Positions 9,604 to 19,124 of a DNA stretch of 34,807 nt are shown here, in pieces. The notes under the pieces are model-generated. The model ran no database searches, was not told the origin of the DNA, and was given only the letters and a program-made list of their open reading frames with translations. The position numbers were made by a program, and so were the translations under genes. The stretch is from Paracoccaceae bacterium. Its GTDB lineage: Bacteria; Pseudomonadota; Alphaproteobacteria; Rhodobacterales; Rhodobacteraceae. Location: the NCBI GenBank assembly GCA_016937195.1, contig JAFGWK010000048.1:1-34807 (forward strand). The letters are read 5' to 3'. Positions within the stretch are counted from its first letter, which is position 1; each line of letters starts with the position of its first letter.

Positions 9604-10710
9604 ATGACGTCCAAATTCCAACTTGCCCTGAGCGCAAGCGTGGTGGCTCTGGCGACCAGCGCAAGCCTCGCTTCGGCTGATACGCTTGGTGATCTTTACG
9701 CTGCTGCTAAAGAAGAAGGCAGCCTGACGACGATCGCGCTGCCCCATTCGTGGTGCAATTACGCGGGCGTGATTGATGGCTTCAAAGCCAAATATCCCGG
9801 CATCACCGTGAACGAGCTGAACCCCGATGCGGGCTCTGCTGACGAAGTTCAGGCGATCCGCGCCAACAAAGACAACAAAGGCCCGCAAGCGCCCGACGTT
9901 ATCGATGTGGGTCTGTCCTTCGGGCCTGCTGCCAAGGAAGAGGGGCTGATCCAGCCCTATAAAGTGTCGACCTGGGACACGATCCCCGACAGCGCCAAAG
10001 ATGCTGACGGTTACTGGTATGGCGATTATTATGGCGTGCTGTCCTTTGCGGTGAACAAGGATCTCGTGGATAACGTCCCGCAGGACTGGGCCGATCTGCT
10101 CAAGCCCGAATATGCGAATTCGGTTGCGCTGGCAGGTGATCCGCGCGCCTCGAACCAAGCTATTCTGGCCGTTCTGGCCGCAGGCGTTGCCAATGGTGGC
10201 GCTGCGGGCAAAGCTTCGGGCGAAGCAGGTCTGAAATACTTTGCCGAGATGAACAAGAACGGCAATTTCGTGCCCGTCATCGGCAAAACCGGGACGCTGG
10301 CCCAAGGCGCAACCCCGATCGTAATCGAGTGGGATTACAACGCGCTGGCCGGGCGTGACACGCTCAAGGGCAATCCGCCCGTGGACGTGGTCGTGCCGCA
10401 ATCGGGTGTGGTCGCCGGTGTTTATGTGCAGGCGATTTCGGCCTATGCGCCCCATCCCAATGCTGCGAAACTGTGGATGGAGTATCTCTATTCCGACGAG
10501 GGGCAGCTTGGCTGGCTCAAGGGCTATTGCCACCCGATCCGGTTCAACGATCTGGCCGAAAAAGGTAAGGTTCCTCAAGAGATGCTGGACGCGATGCCCC
10601 CCGCTGAGGGCTATGCCAAGGCGATCTTCCCGACTCTTGATGAACAGGCTGCCAACAAAGAGGTCGTGACCTCCGGTTGGGATAGCGTCGTCGGTTCCAA
10701 CGTTCAGTAA
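9604..10710 (+). CDS. ABC transporter extracellular solute-binding protein (family 1; Fe3+/polyamine-type)
   Basis: Start refined to ATG 9604 (GGGGGAAG upstream); signal peptide MTSKFQLALSASVVALATSASLASA; followed by two permeases and an ATPase. Confidence 0.9.
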   Translation: MTSKFQLALSASVVALATSASLASADTLGDLYAAAKEEGSLTTIALPHSWCNYAGVIDGFKAKYPGITVNELNPDAGSADEVQAIRANKDNKGPQAPDVIDVGLSFGPAAKEEGLIQPYKVSTWDTIPDSAKDADGYWYGDYYGVLSFAVNKDLVDNVPQDWADLLKPEYANSVALAGDPRASNQAILAVLAAGVANGGAAGKASGEAGLKYFAEMNKNGNFVPVIGKTGTLAQGATPIVIEWDYNALAGRDTLKGNPPVDVVVPQSGVVAGVYVQAISAYAPHPNAAKLWMEYLYSDEGQLGWLKGYCHPIRFNDLAEKGKVPQEMLDAMPPAEGYAKAIFPTLDEQAANKEVVTSGWDSVVGSNVQ

Positions 10711-10726
10711 CGTCTTGAACGCATTA

Positions 10727-10758
10727 ACCCGCCCCGTGCCATCTGGCGCGGGGCGGGT
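10727..10758 (+). repeat. GC-rich stem-loop between SBP and permease genes
   Basis: ACCCGCCCCGTGCCA-tc-TGGCGCGGGGCGGGT, 15-bp stem with a single G-U; no U-tract. Confidence 0.8.
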
Positions 10759-10784
10759 CACTTTGATTCGAAAGATATCCCAAT

Positions 10785-11654
10785 ATGGCTGACATCACTG
10801 TCCCCCGACGCCGGTTACCGCTTACGTGGGTCGGAATGATGCCGTTCGCGATCTTTGCTGCGCTGTTCCTGATCTTGCCCACAATGTATATCGTGATCGG
10901 TGCCTTCCGATCTGCCGATGGCGGTTTCACCTTTGCCAATCTTGTGAACCTGTTTCAGCCCTCGATCCTCGCGTCCTATTGGATTTCCATCAAGATCAGT
11001 CTCGCGACAGCGGTGTTTGGCTGTTTGATCGGTTTTGGCATGGCCGCTGCCGTCACGCTTGGCGGTCTGCCGAACTGGCTGCGCGGACCGATCATGACTT
11101 TTTCGGGGGTGGCCTCGAACTTTGCTGGCGTGCCGCTGGCTTTTGCGTTTCTCGCGACGCTGGGTCGGCTGGGGCTAGTGACGGTCGTCCTCAAGCAATG
11201 GTTCGGCTTTAATATATATGCCCACGGCTTCAATCTGCTGAGCTTTTTCGGGCTGACGATTACCTATCTGTTCTTCCAGATCCCGTTGATGATCCTGATC
11301 ATCACGCCCGCGCTGGACGGGCTCAAGCGCGAGTGGAAAGAGGCCGCCTCGATCCTTGGGGCAAGCGGGTTTCAATACTGGCGCATCGTCGCGCTGCCGA
11401 TTTTGTGGCCCTCGCTGCTGGGCACGCTGGCGCTGCTGTTTGCCAATAGTTTCGGGGCCGTTGCCACGGCTTACGCGCTGACGGGATCATCACTGTCGAT
11501 TGTGCCGATCATGCTGTATGCGCAGATCCGCGGCGACGTGCTGCAAGACCCCCATCTTGGTTATGCTTTGGCCTTCGGTATGATCGTCATCACGGGGATC
11601 GCGAATTTCGTCTATGTCTGGCTGCGGGTCCGGTCTGAGAGGTGGGTAAAATGA
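10785..11654 (+). CDS. ABC transporter permease (PotB/FbpB-like)
   Basis: 289 aa polytopic; EAA-type loop EWKEAASILGASGFQYWRIVALPILWP. Confidence 0.92.
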   Translation: MADITVPRRRLPLTWVGMMPFAIFAALFLILPTMYIVIGAFRSADGGFTFANLVNLFQPSILASYWISIKISLATAVFGCLIGFGMAAAVTLGGLPNWLRGPIMTFSGVASNFAGVPLAFAFLATLGRLGLVTVVLKQWFGFNIYAHGFNLLSFFGLTITYLFFQIPLMILIITPALDGLKREWKEAASILGASGFQYWRIVALPILWPSLLGTLALLFANSFGAVATAYALTGSSLSIVPIMLYAQIRGDVLQDPHLGYALAFGMIVITGIANFVYVWLRVRSERWVK

Positions 11655-12439
11655 GGGTGCAACGGTTCTGGTCCATCATCGCGCTGATCTTTGGTTTCAC
11701 CTATTTCGCGCTGCCCTTGATTGGCACGTTGGAGTTTTCGCTACGCGCGCGGCGCGGGGTTTACTCGCTGGATGCCTATCGCTCGGTGCTCAGCGATCCG
11801 CAATTCCGCGAGACGTTCAGCTATTCGATCGTGATGGCAATCTTTACCATCTTCGTTGGCGCGCTGATCGTCGTGCCGACGGCTTACTGGGTGCGCCTCA
11901 AACTGCCGCGTCTGCGTCCGGTGGTTGAATTCATTACCCTGTTGCCGCTGGTGATCCCGCCAATCGTGATCGTTTTCGGTTATATCCGGCTTTACAATAC
12001 CTCGTCGTTTCTGCCGATGACCGGGTCGGTGACGGGCACCAATATCCTTTTGATGCTGGGCTACACGACGCTGTCGCTGCCCTACATGTATCGCGCGGTG
12101 GACACCGGACTGCGCACGCTGGACGTGGCCACGCTGACCGAAGCAGCCCAAAGCCTTGGCGCAGGGTGGACCACGATCATTGCGCGGTTAATCCTGCCCA
12201 ACGTACTGGTTGCGGTGCTGTCAGGGGCATTCATCACCTTCGCCATCGTCATCGGCGAATTCGTTCTCGCCTCGCTGCTCAACCGGCCTGCCTTTGGTCC
12301 CTATATGCAGCTTGTCGGTGCCAACAAGGCCTATGAGCCTGCGGCGCTGGCGGTGATTGCCTTCTCTATCACTTGGATCTGCATGGGGCTGATCCAGCTT
12401 GTCACCCGATTTTCGAAACATACGAAAGCACAACGGTAA
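11642..12439 (+). CDS. ABC transporter permease (PotC-like)
   Basis: Polytopic; EAA loop TLTEAAQSLGAGWTTIIARLILPNV; overlaps previous ORF. An internal ATG at 11651 (MRVQRFW) is the more likely start. Confidence 0.9.
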   Translation: MGKMRVQRFWSIIALIFGFTYFALPLIGTLEFSLRARRGVYSLDAYRSVLSDPQFRETFSYSIVMAIFTIFVGALIVVPTAYWVRLKLPRLRPVVEFITLLPLVIPPIVIVFGYIRLYNTSSFLPMTGSVTGTNILLMLGYTTLSLPYMYRAVDTGLRTLDVATLTEAAQSLGAGWTTIIARLILPNVLVAVLSGAFITFAIVIGEFVLASLLNRPAFGPYMQLVGANKAYEPAALAVIAFSITWICMGLIQLVTRFSKHTKAQR

Positions 12440-12442
12440 CTC

Positions 12443-13504
12443 ATGGCCTTTCTCAACATTGAGCATCTTGAAAAATTCTTCGGCACCAATCGTGTGGTGA
12501 AGGATTTCAACCTGGCCATCGAACAGGGGGAGTTCGTCTCGCTTCTGGGGCCATCTGGGTGCGGTAAGACAACCGTGCTGCGCATGGTCGCGGGGTTCGA
12601 GACGACCTCGTCCGGGGCGATCACGATTGACGGGCAGGATGTCACGCATCTGCGCCCGAACCAGCGCAACATTGGCATGGTGTTCCAGTCCTATGCGCTG
12701 TTTCCCAACCTGACCGTGGCGCAGAATGTCGGCTTTGGCATGCGCGTGGCGGGGCACCCGAAATCTGAAATCAAGGCGCGCGTGGATGAAATGCTGCGCT
12801 TGATCGGCCTGCCCAAGTTAGGCAATCGCTATCCGTTCCAGCTTTCGGGCGGGCAGCAACAGCGTGTCGCGCTGGCCCGCGCGCTTGCGGTGCAGCCGCG
12901 CGTTCTATTGCTGGATGAACCGCTCTCGGCACTGGACGCCAAGATCCGGGTGTCATTGCGCGAAGAAATTCGTGAAATTCAGCGCGAGCTGGGCATCACC
13001 ACGATCTTCGTCACCCACGATCAGGAAGAAGCACTGTCGATGTCGGATCGCGTGGTGGTGATGAATGGCGGTGTGGCCGAACAGACCGGGGCGCCGTTTG
13101 AAATCTACAACCACCCCACGACCCGGTTTGTGGCGCAATTCGTCGGCACGCTGAACACGCTGTCGGCCACCGTCATTGACGCCAAGACGGGCCAGGTGGC
13201 CGTGGGCGAGACGCCGATTGCGCTTAACCGTCCGCTTCCCGGTGCAGAGGTAGGGGGCGCTATTAATCTCGCGCTGCGCCCTGAGGTCGTCTCGCTCGGT
13301 CGCAAGGAAGGGCGCGACACGATTCTTGCCGGGCGCCTTGCCGAGGTGCATTTCCTTGGCTCGACGATCCGTATGCGTGTCGATGTTGGTGGCACGCTGA
13401 TATCGTTGGATACGTTCAACACCCCCGACACCCCGCCGCCGCGGATTGGTGAGGCCGTGGAGTTGAGTCTGGCCGAGCGTGATCTGCTGGTTCTAACAGA
13501 TTAA
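12443..13504 (+). CDS. ABC transporter ATP-binding protein (PotA/FbpC-like)
   Basis: Walker A GPSGCGKTT, signature LSGGQQQRVALARAL, Walker B VLLLDEPLSALD, H-loop FVTHDQEEAL, C-terminal TOBE-like region. Confidence 0.96.
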   Translation: MAFLNIEHLEKFFGTNRVVKDFNLAIEQGEFVSLLGPSGCGKTTVLRMVAGFETTSSGAITIDGQDVTHLRPNQRNIGMVFQSYALFPNLTVAQNVGFGMRVAGHPKSEIKARVDEMLRLIGLPKLGNRYPFQLSGGQQQRVALARALAVQPRVLLLDEPLSALDAKIRVSLREEIREIQRELGITTIFVTHDQEEALSMSDRVVVMNGGVAEQTGAPFEIYNHPTTRFVAQFVGTLNTLSATVIDAKTGQVAVGETPIALNRPLPGAEVGGAINLALRPEVVSLGRKEGRDTILAGRLAEVHFLGSTIRMRVDVGGTLISLDTFNTPDTPPPRIGEAVELSLAERDLLVLTD

Positions 13505-13719
13505 AACCCTGCGCGGCCTTTCGGGGCGGTACTGCACATGGCTTGCCGCAAGACGTTTTTGCGAATGAGGTGAACGACTTTGTCGGCGCGCCTAGTTGCG
13601 TGGCGCGCTGGCGGATTTGACCTTGGGCGCCGCGCGCGCTCATGTCGGCGTAAATCGAGATGCGTTTGGCCGCGTTGATCGGTCTGGTGGATGTATCGCG
13701 TTCGCCGTCCCACGGGCGC

Positions 13720-14049
13720 TTAACCGATCATGGGCGATGCACCGAGCAATGCAGATCGTCGGGCGTCTTTTCCTTGAACATGTCGCCATTCAAGATCCCG
13801 GCCGACGCTATAGGCGCGCAGGACCGGGCGCAGATCGTAAAAAAGCCACCGCAAACGCGCAGCAACGCGAGAGTTGCGCATGATCGTCCAGCGGGCCTGG
13901 AAAGAGCCGTAAACGCCTAGGCCGAGATTATAGGCAGGCTTAAGGCCAGAATGCGCAACCGCCGCAGGTCCAGCGGGGGCAAGGGCGACGGCAATCGTGG
14001 TAAGAAGAACGCCACCACGCGAAAGACTATTGCGTTTCAGGCTGTTCAT
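13720..14049 (-). pseudogene. Probable remnant of an FMN-binding glutamate synthase-family gene (N-terminal part only)
   Basis: Minus-strand peptide MNSLKRNSLSRGGVLLTTIAVALA...GLGVYGSFQARWTIMRNSRVAARLRWLFYDLRPVLRAYSVGRDLEW resembles the N-terminus of that family, then continuity is lost; no catalytic domain in the window. Confidence 0.35.
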
Positions 14050-14262
14050 GCGCTTTGGCCCTGCTTCTCTCAGTCTCTGGTTGGAAAGGGACCTTGCCGC
14101 GTCGGCGCGTGCTTGCATGTTCCCGAGATCGACACGTCGAAGTGCTGATCGCGCCGAATGGGCATAGCGGTGGTGTCAAAATGGTGAGCAGAGGCGCGTG
14201 AAGGGCGCTTTATTGCAAGTGCTGCGTTTCAAGGATTGCCGTTTTGTGTTACAGGTTTTTCT

Positions 14263-14278
14263 TGATCATAAAGATCAT
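14263..14278. promoter_or_regulatory. Short palindromic/direct repeat just upstream of paaX
   Basis: TGATCataaaGATCA inverted repeat, also readable as GATCAT-aaa-GATCAT; 22 bp before the likely paaX ATG. Confidence 0.3.
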
Positions 14279-14299
14279 GTAATGTTTAGGCTGGGTGTC

Positions 14300-15151
14300 A
14301 TGCATCAAAACAAGACTTCTGCTCTGTCTGATGCGCTGACGGTACCGCGTGCACCATCCTTCATTGTGACTCTCTACGGTGATATCGTAGCGCCGCGCGC
14401 TGGGGGGCTTTGGATCGGAACGTTGATCGAATGCTGCGAAGCGCATGGTTTGAGCGAAGGCTTGGTGCGCACAGCGGTTTCGCGGCTTGTCAGCTCTGGG
14501 CGCCTTGAGGGCGAGCGCATTGGGCGAAAGAGCTATTATCGCCTTACTGACATGGCCAAAGAAGAATTCGAAGCGGCTGCGCGGGTGCTTTATGCGCCGC
14601 CACCGCAACCGACCGGGTGGCTTGTGACCTTGAGCGAGGCAGAAACTGTCTCGACGGATTGGCAGCCGATTGGGCCCAAGTCCTTCATCGCACCGCGTCG
14701 CAATGATGTGCTACGCCCTGATGCAGCGGTGTTATCTTGCGATACGGTTGCAGGGATAGGGGCGCTGCGGGGATTTGCGGCCCAAGCTTGGCCTTTGGCC
14801 GAGGTAGGCGCGAAATATGACGCGTTTCTTTCGGTGTTCGCGCCGATTTTGGCACATGTGTGGGAGGCCGGCGCGCCGCCGGGGCCAGACGCGCTTGCGC
14901 TTCGGCTGCAGCTTGTTCACGCCTATCGCCATGCGGCGCTTGTTGATCCGCGCCTGCCCGAGGCGGCTTTGCCTGACGGGTGGCCGGGGGGGCGGGCGCG
15001 TGCGCTTTTCGTGCGCGGATACTTGGCGCTGACTCGGGCGGCCGACGAGCATGTCGGTCTGACATTCCACGATTCGCGCGGGTTGTTGGCGGCAGCGACG
15101 GCAGCCACAGAGCTTCGCGAAGATCGTCTGCGTCGGGAGCTTTTGAGTTAA
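14300..15151 (+). CDS. paaX: Phenylacetic acid degradation operon regulator PaaX
   Basis: PSFIVTLYGDIVAPRAGGLWIGTLIECCEAHGLSEGLVRTAVSRLVSSGRLEGERIGRKSYYRLTD is characteristic of PaaX; adjacent to paa genes. Start chosen at MHQNK. Confidence 0.93.
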   Translation: MHQNKTSALSDALTVPRAPSFIVTLYGDIVAPRAGGLWIGTLIECCEAHGLSEGLVRTAVSRLVSSGRLEGERIGRKSYYRLTDMAKEEFEAAARVLYAPPPQPTGWLVTLSEAETVSTDWQPIGPKSFIAPRRNDVLRPDAAVLSCDTVAGIGALRGFAAQAWPLAEVGAKYDAFLSVFAPILAHVWEAGAPPGPDALALRLQLVHAYRHAALVDPRLPEAALPDGWPGGRARALFVRGYLALTRAADEHVGLTFHDSRGLLAAATAATELREDRLRRELLS

Positions 15152-15216
15152 GTTGCTGACTTTTCGTAACATATTCCGACGCACGTAAACGTATTACGGA
15201 TTTTGGCAGGTTTCTC

Positions 15217-15245
15217 TTTTCATGTGATATGATTCTTTCTATATT
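15217..15245 (+). promoter_or_regulatory. Putative sigma-70-type promoter for paaJABCDE operon
   Basis: TTTTCA - 17 bp - TATATT, immediately followed by the PaaR-type operator. Confidence 0.5.
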
Positions 15246-15247
15246 AG

Positions 15248-15266
15248 TGACCGAACGGTCGGTTTA
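15248..15266 (+). promoter_or_regulatory. PaaR (TetR-family)-type operator, copy A
   Basis: TGACCGAACGGTCGGTTTA; matches two further copies at 23795 and 26462. Confidence 0.75.
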
Positions 15267-15299
15267 TTCTGTTCGCGCTGAGGAATAGGGGAGGATTCT

Positions 15300-16505
15300 A
15301 TGAGCGAGGCCTTTATTTGTGACGCCATTCGCACGCCAATCGGGCGTTATGGCGGCGCTTTGTCTGGCGTGCGTGCCGATGATCTGGCCGCAATTCCGCT
15401 GCGGGCCTTGCAAGAGCGCAATCCCGGTGTCGACTGGACACAGGTTGATGACGTGATCATGGGCTGCGCCAACCAAGCTGGCGAGGACAACCGAAATGTT
15501 GCGCGCATGGCTACGTTGCTGGCCGGGCTGCCGGTCGAAGTTCCCGGCACGACCGTGAACCGACTTTGCGGGTCGGGCATGGATGCGATTGGCCTTGCCG
15601 CGCGCACGGTACGGGCGGGCGATGGCGATCTGATGCTGGCAGGCGGTGTCGAAAGCATGAGCCGTGCGCCTTTCGTCGTGGCCAAGGCCGAGACGGCGTT
15701 TTCACGCAATGGCGAAATGTATGACACGACAATCGGGTGGCGTTTTCCCAACCCGAAAATGGATGCGGCCTATGGCACCCATACGATGCCGCAAACCGCA
15801 GATAACGTCGCCGCCGATTACAATATCAGCCGTGAGGATCAGGATCGGTTTGCCGCCGAAAGCCAGCGCCGCTGGGACGCGGCGCAGACGGCCGGGATTT
15901 TCGCAGAAGAAATCGTGCCGGTGACCATTCCCCAGCGCAAGGGCGAGCCGAAAGTCGTCGATACCGATGAGCATCCGCGCCCCGGCACAACGGCAGAGCT
16001 GTTGGCCAAGCTGCGTGGCGTGAACGGTGCGGATCTGACAGTGACGGCGGGCAATGCCTCGGGTGTCAATGATGGTGCGGCCGGCGCGATTGTCGCCTCG
16101 GAGGGGGCAGCGAAACGCCATGGGCTGACACCCAGAGCGCGGGTCGTGGCGATGGCTGCTGCCGGTGTGCCGCCCCGGATCATGGGCGTGGGTCCGGTGC
16201 CTGCGACACGCCGGGTGCTGGAGCGCGCGGGGCTGCGCCTTGAGCAGATGGATGTGATCGAGCTGAACGAGGCATTCGCGGCGCAATCTTTGGCGGTGCT
16301 GCGCGAATTGGGTCTGCCCGATGACGCCCCCTTTGTGAACGCGAATGGCGGGGCGATCGCGATGGGGCATCCTTTGGGAATGTCGGGCGCGCGGCTGGTG
16401 CTGCACGCAAGCAATCAACTTCACCGCACCGGTGGGCGCTATGCGCTGTGCACGATGTGCGTTGGGGTCGGGCAGGGGATCGCCATGATCCTCGAACGGG
16501 TCTGA
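15300..16505 (+). CDS. paaJ: 3-oxoadipyl-CoA / 3-oxo-5,6-dehydrosuberyl-CoA thiolase
   Basis: Thiolase motifs [41 protein letters not shown]; first gene of paa operon. Confidence 0.95.
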   Translation: MSEAFICDAIRTPIGRYGGALSGVRADDLAAIPLRALQERNPGVDWTQVDDVIMGCANQAGEDNRNVARMATLLAGLPVEVPGTTVNRLCGSGMDAIGLAARTVRAGDGDLMLAGGVESMSRAPFVVAKAETAFSRNGEMYDTTIGWRFPNPKMDAAYGTHTMPQTADNVAADYNISREDQDRFAAESQRRWDAAQTAGIFAEEIVPVTIPQRKGEPKVVDTDEHPRPGTTAELLAKLRGVNGADLTVTAGNASGVNDGAAGAIVASEGAAKRHGLTPRARVVAMAAAGVPPRIMGVGPVPATRRVLERAGLRLEQMDVIELNEAFAAQSLAVLRELGLPDDAPFVNANGGAIAMGHPLGMSGARLVLHASNQLHRTGGRYALCTMCVGVGQGIAMILERV

Positions 16506-16519
16506 AGGGAGATCGCAAC

Positions 16520-17512
16520 ATGTATGCTCAAATGGTCAAATCCACTGGTGATGCCGTTAAATCGCGCGAAGACATGAGCGATGACGAACGCCATTTCCAA
16601 GACAAGGTCGACGCCAATATCAAGGTCGAGCCGCGCGACTGGATGCCCGATGATTACCGCAAGACGCTGATCCGCCAGATCGGTCAGCACGCGCATTCCG
16701 AAATCGTGGGCCAGCTTCCCGAGGGCAATTGGATCACCCGCGCCCCGACGCTGGAGCGCAAGGCGATCCTGCTCGCGAAGGTGCAAGATGAGGCCGGGCA
16801 CGGTCTGTATCTGTATTGCGCTGCCGAAACGCTGGGGGTCACGCGCGACGAGCTGACCGAAAAGCTGCTGTCGGGGCGGATGAAATATTCCTCGATCTTC
16901 AATTATCCGACCCTGACTTGGGCGGATATGGGCGCTGTGGGCTGGCTGGTCGATGGCGCGGCGATCATGAACCAGGTGCCGTTGCAGCGCACGTCCTACG
17001 GGCCGTATTCGCGCGCGATGGTTCGGATCTGCAAGGAAGAGAGCTTTCATCAGCGCCAAGGCTACGCGATCATGATGAAGATGGCGCAGGGGTCACCAGC
17101 GCAGCGCAAGATGGCGCAGGATGCGCTCAACCGGATGTGGTATCCGTCCTTGATGATGTTTGGCCCTTCGGACAAGGACAGCGTGCATTCCGCGCAGTCC
17201 ATGGCCTGGAAAATCAAGATCAACACCAATGACGAACTGCGCCAGAAATTCGTCAATGAGACAGTGCCGCAAGCGGAATATCTTGGGCTTACCATTCCCG
17301 ATGAGAACCTGAAATTCAACGAAGAGACGGGCAATTACGACTTTTCGCAGCCCGACTGGGATGAGTTCTTCGAGGTTCTTAAAGGCAACGGCCCCTGCAA
17401 CACCGATCGGCTGAATGCGCGCCGCAAGGCGTGGGACGACGGCGCATGGGTGCGTGAAGGGCTTTTGGCGCATGCCGAGAAGCGGGCAGCAGCCAAAGTT
17501 GCAGCGGAATAA
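16520..17512 (+). CDS. paaA: 1,2-phenylacetyl-CoA epoxidase, catalytic subunit PaaA
   Basis: [54 protein letters not shown]...; DEAGH and EESFH motifs. Start refined to 16520. Confidence 0.98.
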   Translation: MYAQMVKSTGDAVKSREDMSDDERHFQDKVDANIKVEPRDWMPDDYRKTLIRQIGQHAHSEIVGQLPEGNWITRAPTLERKAILLAKVQDEAGHGLYLYCAAETLGVTRDELTEKLLSGRMKYSSIFNYPTLTWADMGAVGWLVDGAAIMNQVPLQRTSYGPYSRAMVRICKEESFHQRQGYAIMMKMAQGSPAQRKMAQDALNRMWYPSLMMFGPSDKDSVHSAQSMAWKIKINTNDELRQKFVNETVPQAEYLGLTIPDENLKFNEETGNYDFSQPDWDEFFEVLKGNGPCNTDRLNARRKAWDDGAWVREGLLAHAEKRAAAKVAAE

Positions 17513-17534
17513 TCGTGTTTCGGAGGAGAAAGAC

Positions 17535-17819
17535 ATGAAAAAGGAATGGCCGCTTTGGGAAGTGTTCATCCGTGGTCAGCACGGCTTGAACCACCGTCAT
17601 GTCGGGTCGCTGCACGCACCCGATGCGGAAACTGCAATCCTTAACGCGCGCGATGTTTACACGCGGCGCAATGAGGGGCTGTCGATCTGGGTTGTCGAGG
17701 CGCGCCATATCTCGGCCTCTGCGCCGGGTGACAAGGGCCCGCTTTTCGAGCCCTCGGAAAGCAAGGTTTATCGCCACCCAACCTTTTATGACATCCCCAA
17801 AGACGTGGGGCATATGTGA
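17535..17819 (+). CDS. paaB: 1,2-phenylacetyl-CoA epoxidase subunit PaaB
   Basis: 94 aa MKKEWPLWEVFIRGQHGLNHRHVGSLHAPDAETAILNARDVYTRRNEGLSIWVVEA; RBS GGAGGAG. Confidence 0.97.
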   Translation: MKKEWPLWEVFIRGQHGLNHRHVGSLHAPDAETAILNARDVYTRRNEGLSIWVVEARHISASAPGDKGPLFEPSESKVYRHPTFYDIPKDVGHM

Positions 17820-18586
17820 TGGCACAGGTCGATCAAAAGGCATTGCTGGAATTCGTGCTGCGGCAGGGGGACAACACGTTGGTCCTTGGCCATCGGGTGT
17901 CTGAATGGTGCGGTCACGCGCCTGTTCTTGAAGAAGATATCGCGCTGGCCAATACCGCGCTTGATCTGATCGGGCAGACGCAGATGTGGCTGGGCCTCGC
18001 CGCCGAGATCGAGGGCGAAGGTCACAGCGCAGACGACATGGCGTATTTGCGCGATGCGTGGGATTTCCGCAATTTGCTGCTGGTGGAACTGCCCAATGGC
18101 GATTTCGGCCGCACGATTTTGCGCCAGTTCCTGTTTGACGCCTTCAGCGCGATCTATTTGCCGCTTTTGACCAAAAGCGCAGACCCGCGCGTTGCGGAAA
18201 TCGCGGCCAAGGCCACCAAGGAAGTCGCCTATCATCTTGAAAGATCGGCGCAAACTGTTGTCGGTCTGGGCGACGGGTCTGAGGAAAGTCATGCGCGCAT
18301 GCAAGAGGCGCTGGACTATCTGTGGCCCTATGTCGGCGAGATGTTTGCCAGCGATAGCGTTGATCAGGCCATGGCCGAGGCCGGTATCGGCCCCGATCCA
18401 GCAGGTCTGCGCGCCGAATATGACGCGTTGATTGGTCGCGTTTTGAGCGAGGCGACATTGCGCATTCCCGAAGACAGTTTTGCCCATAAGGGCGGGCGCA
18501 ACGGCTATATGCATACCGAACATCTGGGCCATCTTCTGACGCAGATGCAGTGGTTGCAGCGCGCCTATCCCGGCTGTGAGTGGTAA
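17819..18586 (+). CDS. paaC: 1,2-phenylacetyl-CoA epoxidase subunit PaaC
   Basis: LRQGDNTLVLGHRVSEWCGHAPVLEEDIALANTALDLIGQ; TGATG overlap with paaB. Confidence 0.97.
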   Translation: MAQVDQKALLEFVLRQGDNTLVLGHRVSEWCGHAPVLEEDIALANTALDLIGQTQMWLGLAAEIEGEGHSADDMAYLRDAWDFRNLLLVELPNGDFGRTILRQFLFDAFSAIYLPLLTKSADPRVAEIAAKATKEVAYHLERSAQTVVGLGDGSEESHARMQEALDYLWPYVGEMFASDSVDQAMAEAGIGPDPAGLRAEYDALIGRVLSEATLRIPEDSFAHKGGRNGYMHTEHLGHLLTQMQWLQRAYPGCEW

Positions 18587-18589
18587 GCC

Positions 18590-19105
18590 ATGTCACGCCC
18601 CAGTGTGGAACAGATCTGGGAATGGCTTGACGGCGTTCCCGACCCCGAAATCCCTGTGATCTCGGTTGTCGATCTTGGGATCGTGCGAGATGTGGAATGG
18701 CAAGGCGATACGCTGGCCGTGAAAATCACGCCGACCTATTCGGGGTGTCCTGCGACCAGCGTGATCTCGTTTGATGTCGAGGCCGCCTTGCGCGCGCATG
18801 GCATCGACAAGATCGAGATCCAGCGCCAGCTTAGCCCGGCATGGACGACCGATTGGCTGACCGAGTCCGGGCGCGAAAAGCTGCGCGAATTTGGTATCGC
18901 CCCGCCCATCGACGGCACGGCAGCAGATGGCGTGTTGGCCGGGCGGATTTCAAAGCTGACCGGTGAGGGCAATCTCAGCGTTGCCTGCCCACGCTGCGGA
19001 TCGACCAATACCGAAAAAGTGAGTCAATTCGGCTCCACCCCCTGCAAGGCGTCCTACAGATGCAAGGATTGCCTCGAACCGTTCGACTATTTCAAGTGCA
19101 TCTGA
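18590..19105 (+). CDS. paaD: PaaD, MIP18/DUF59-type protein with C-terminal Cys-rich motif
   Basis: WLDGVPDPEIPVISVVDLGIVRDVEW; CPRCGSTNTEKVSQFGSTPCKASYRCKDCLEPFDYFKCI. Confidence 0.96.
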   Translation: MSRPSVEQIWEWLDGVPDPEIPVISVVDLGIVRDVEWQGDTLAVKITPTYSGCPATSVISFDVEAALRAHGIDKIEIQRQLSPAWTTDWLTESGREKLREFGIAPPIDGTAADGVLAGRISKLTGEGNLSVACPRCGSTNTEKVSQFGSTPCKASYRCKDCLEPFDYFKCI

Positions 19106-19124
19106 GCCAAAGGAGGAGAGGCTC

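Noticed and set aside
9532-10761. 409-aa minus-strand ORF antisense to the SBP gene
   Set aside because: Shadow ORF; the SBP on the plus strand has a signal peptide, RBS and operon context.
13596-13920. Two small plus-strand ORFs (95 and 86 aa) in the degraded region
   Set aside because: No RBS, no recognisable domain, overlap the better supported minus-strand remnant.
13505-14199. Mobile element or integrase at the paa island boundary
   Set aside because: No transposase/integrase motifs, no terminal inverted repeats or target duplications that I could see.
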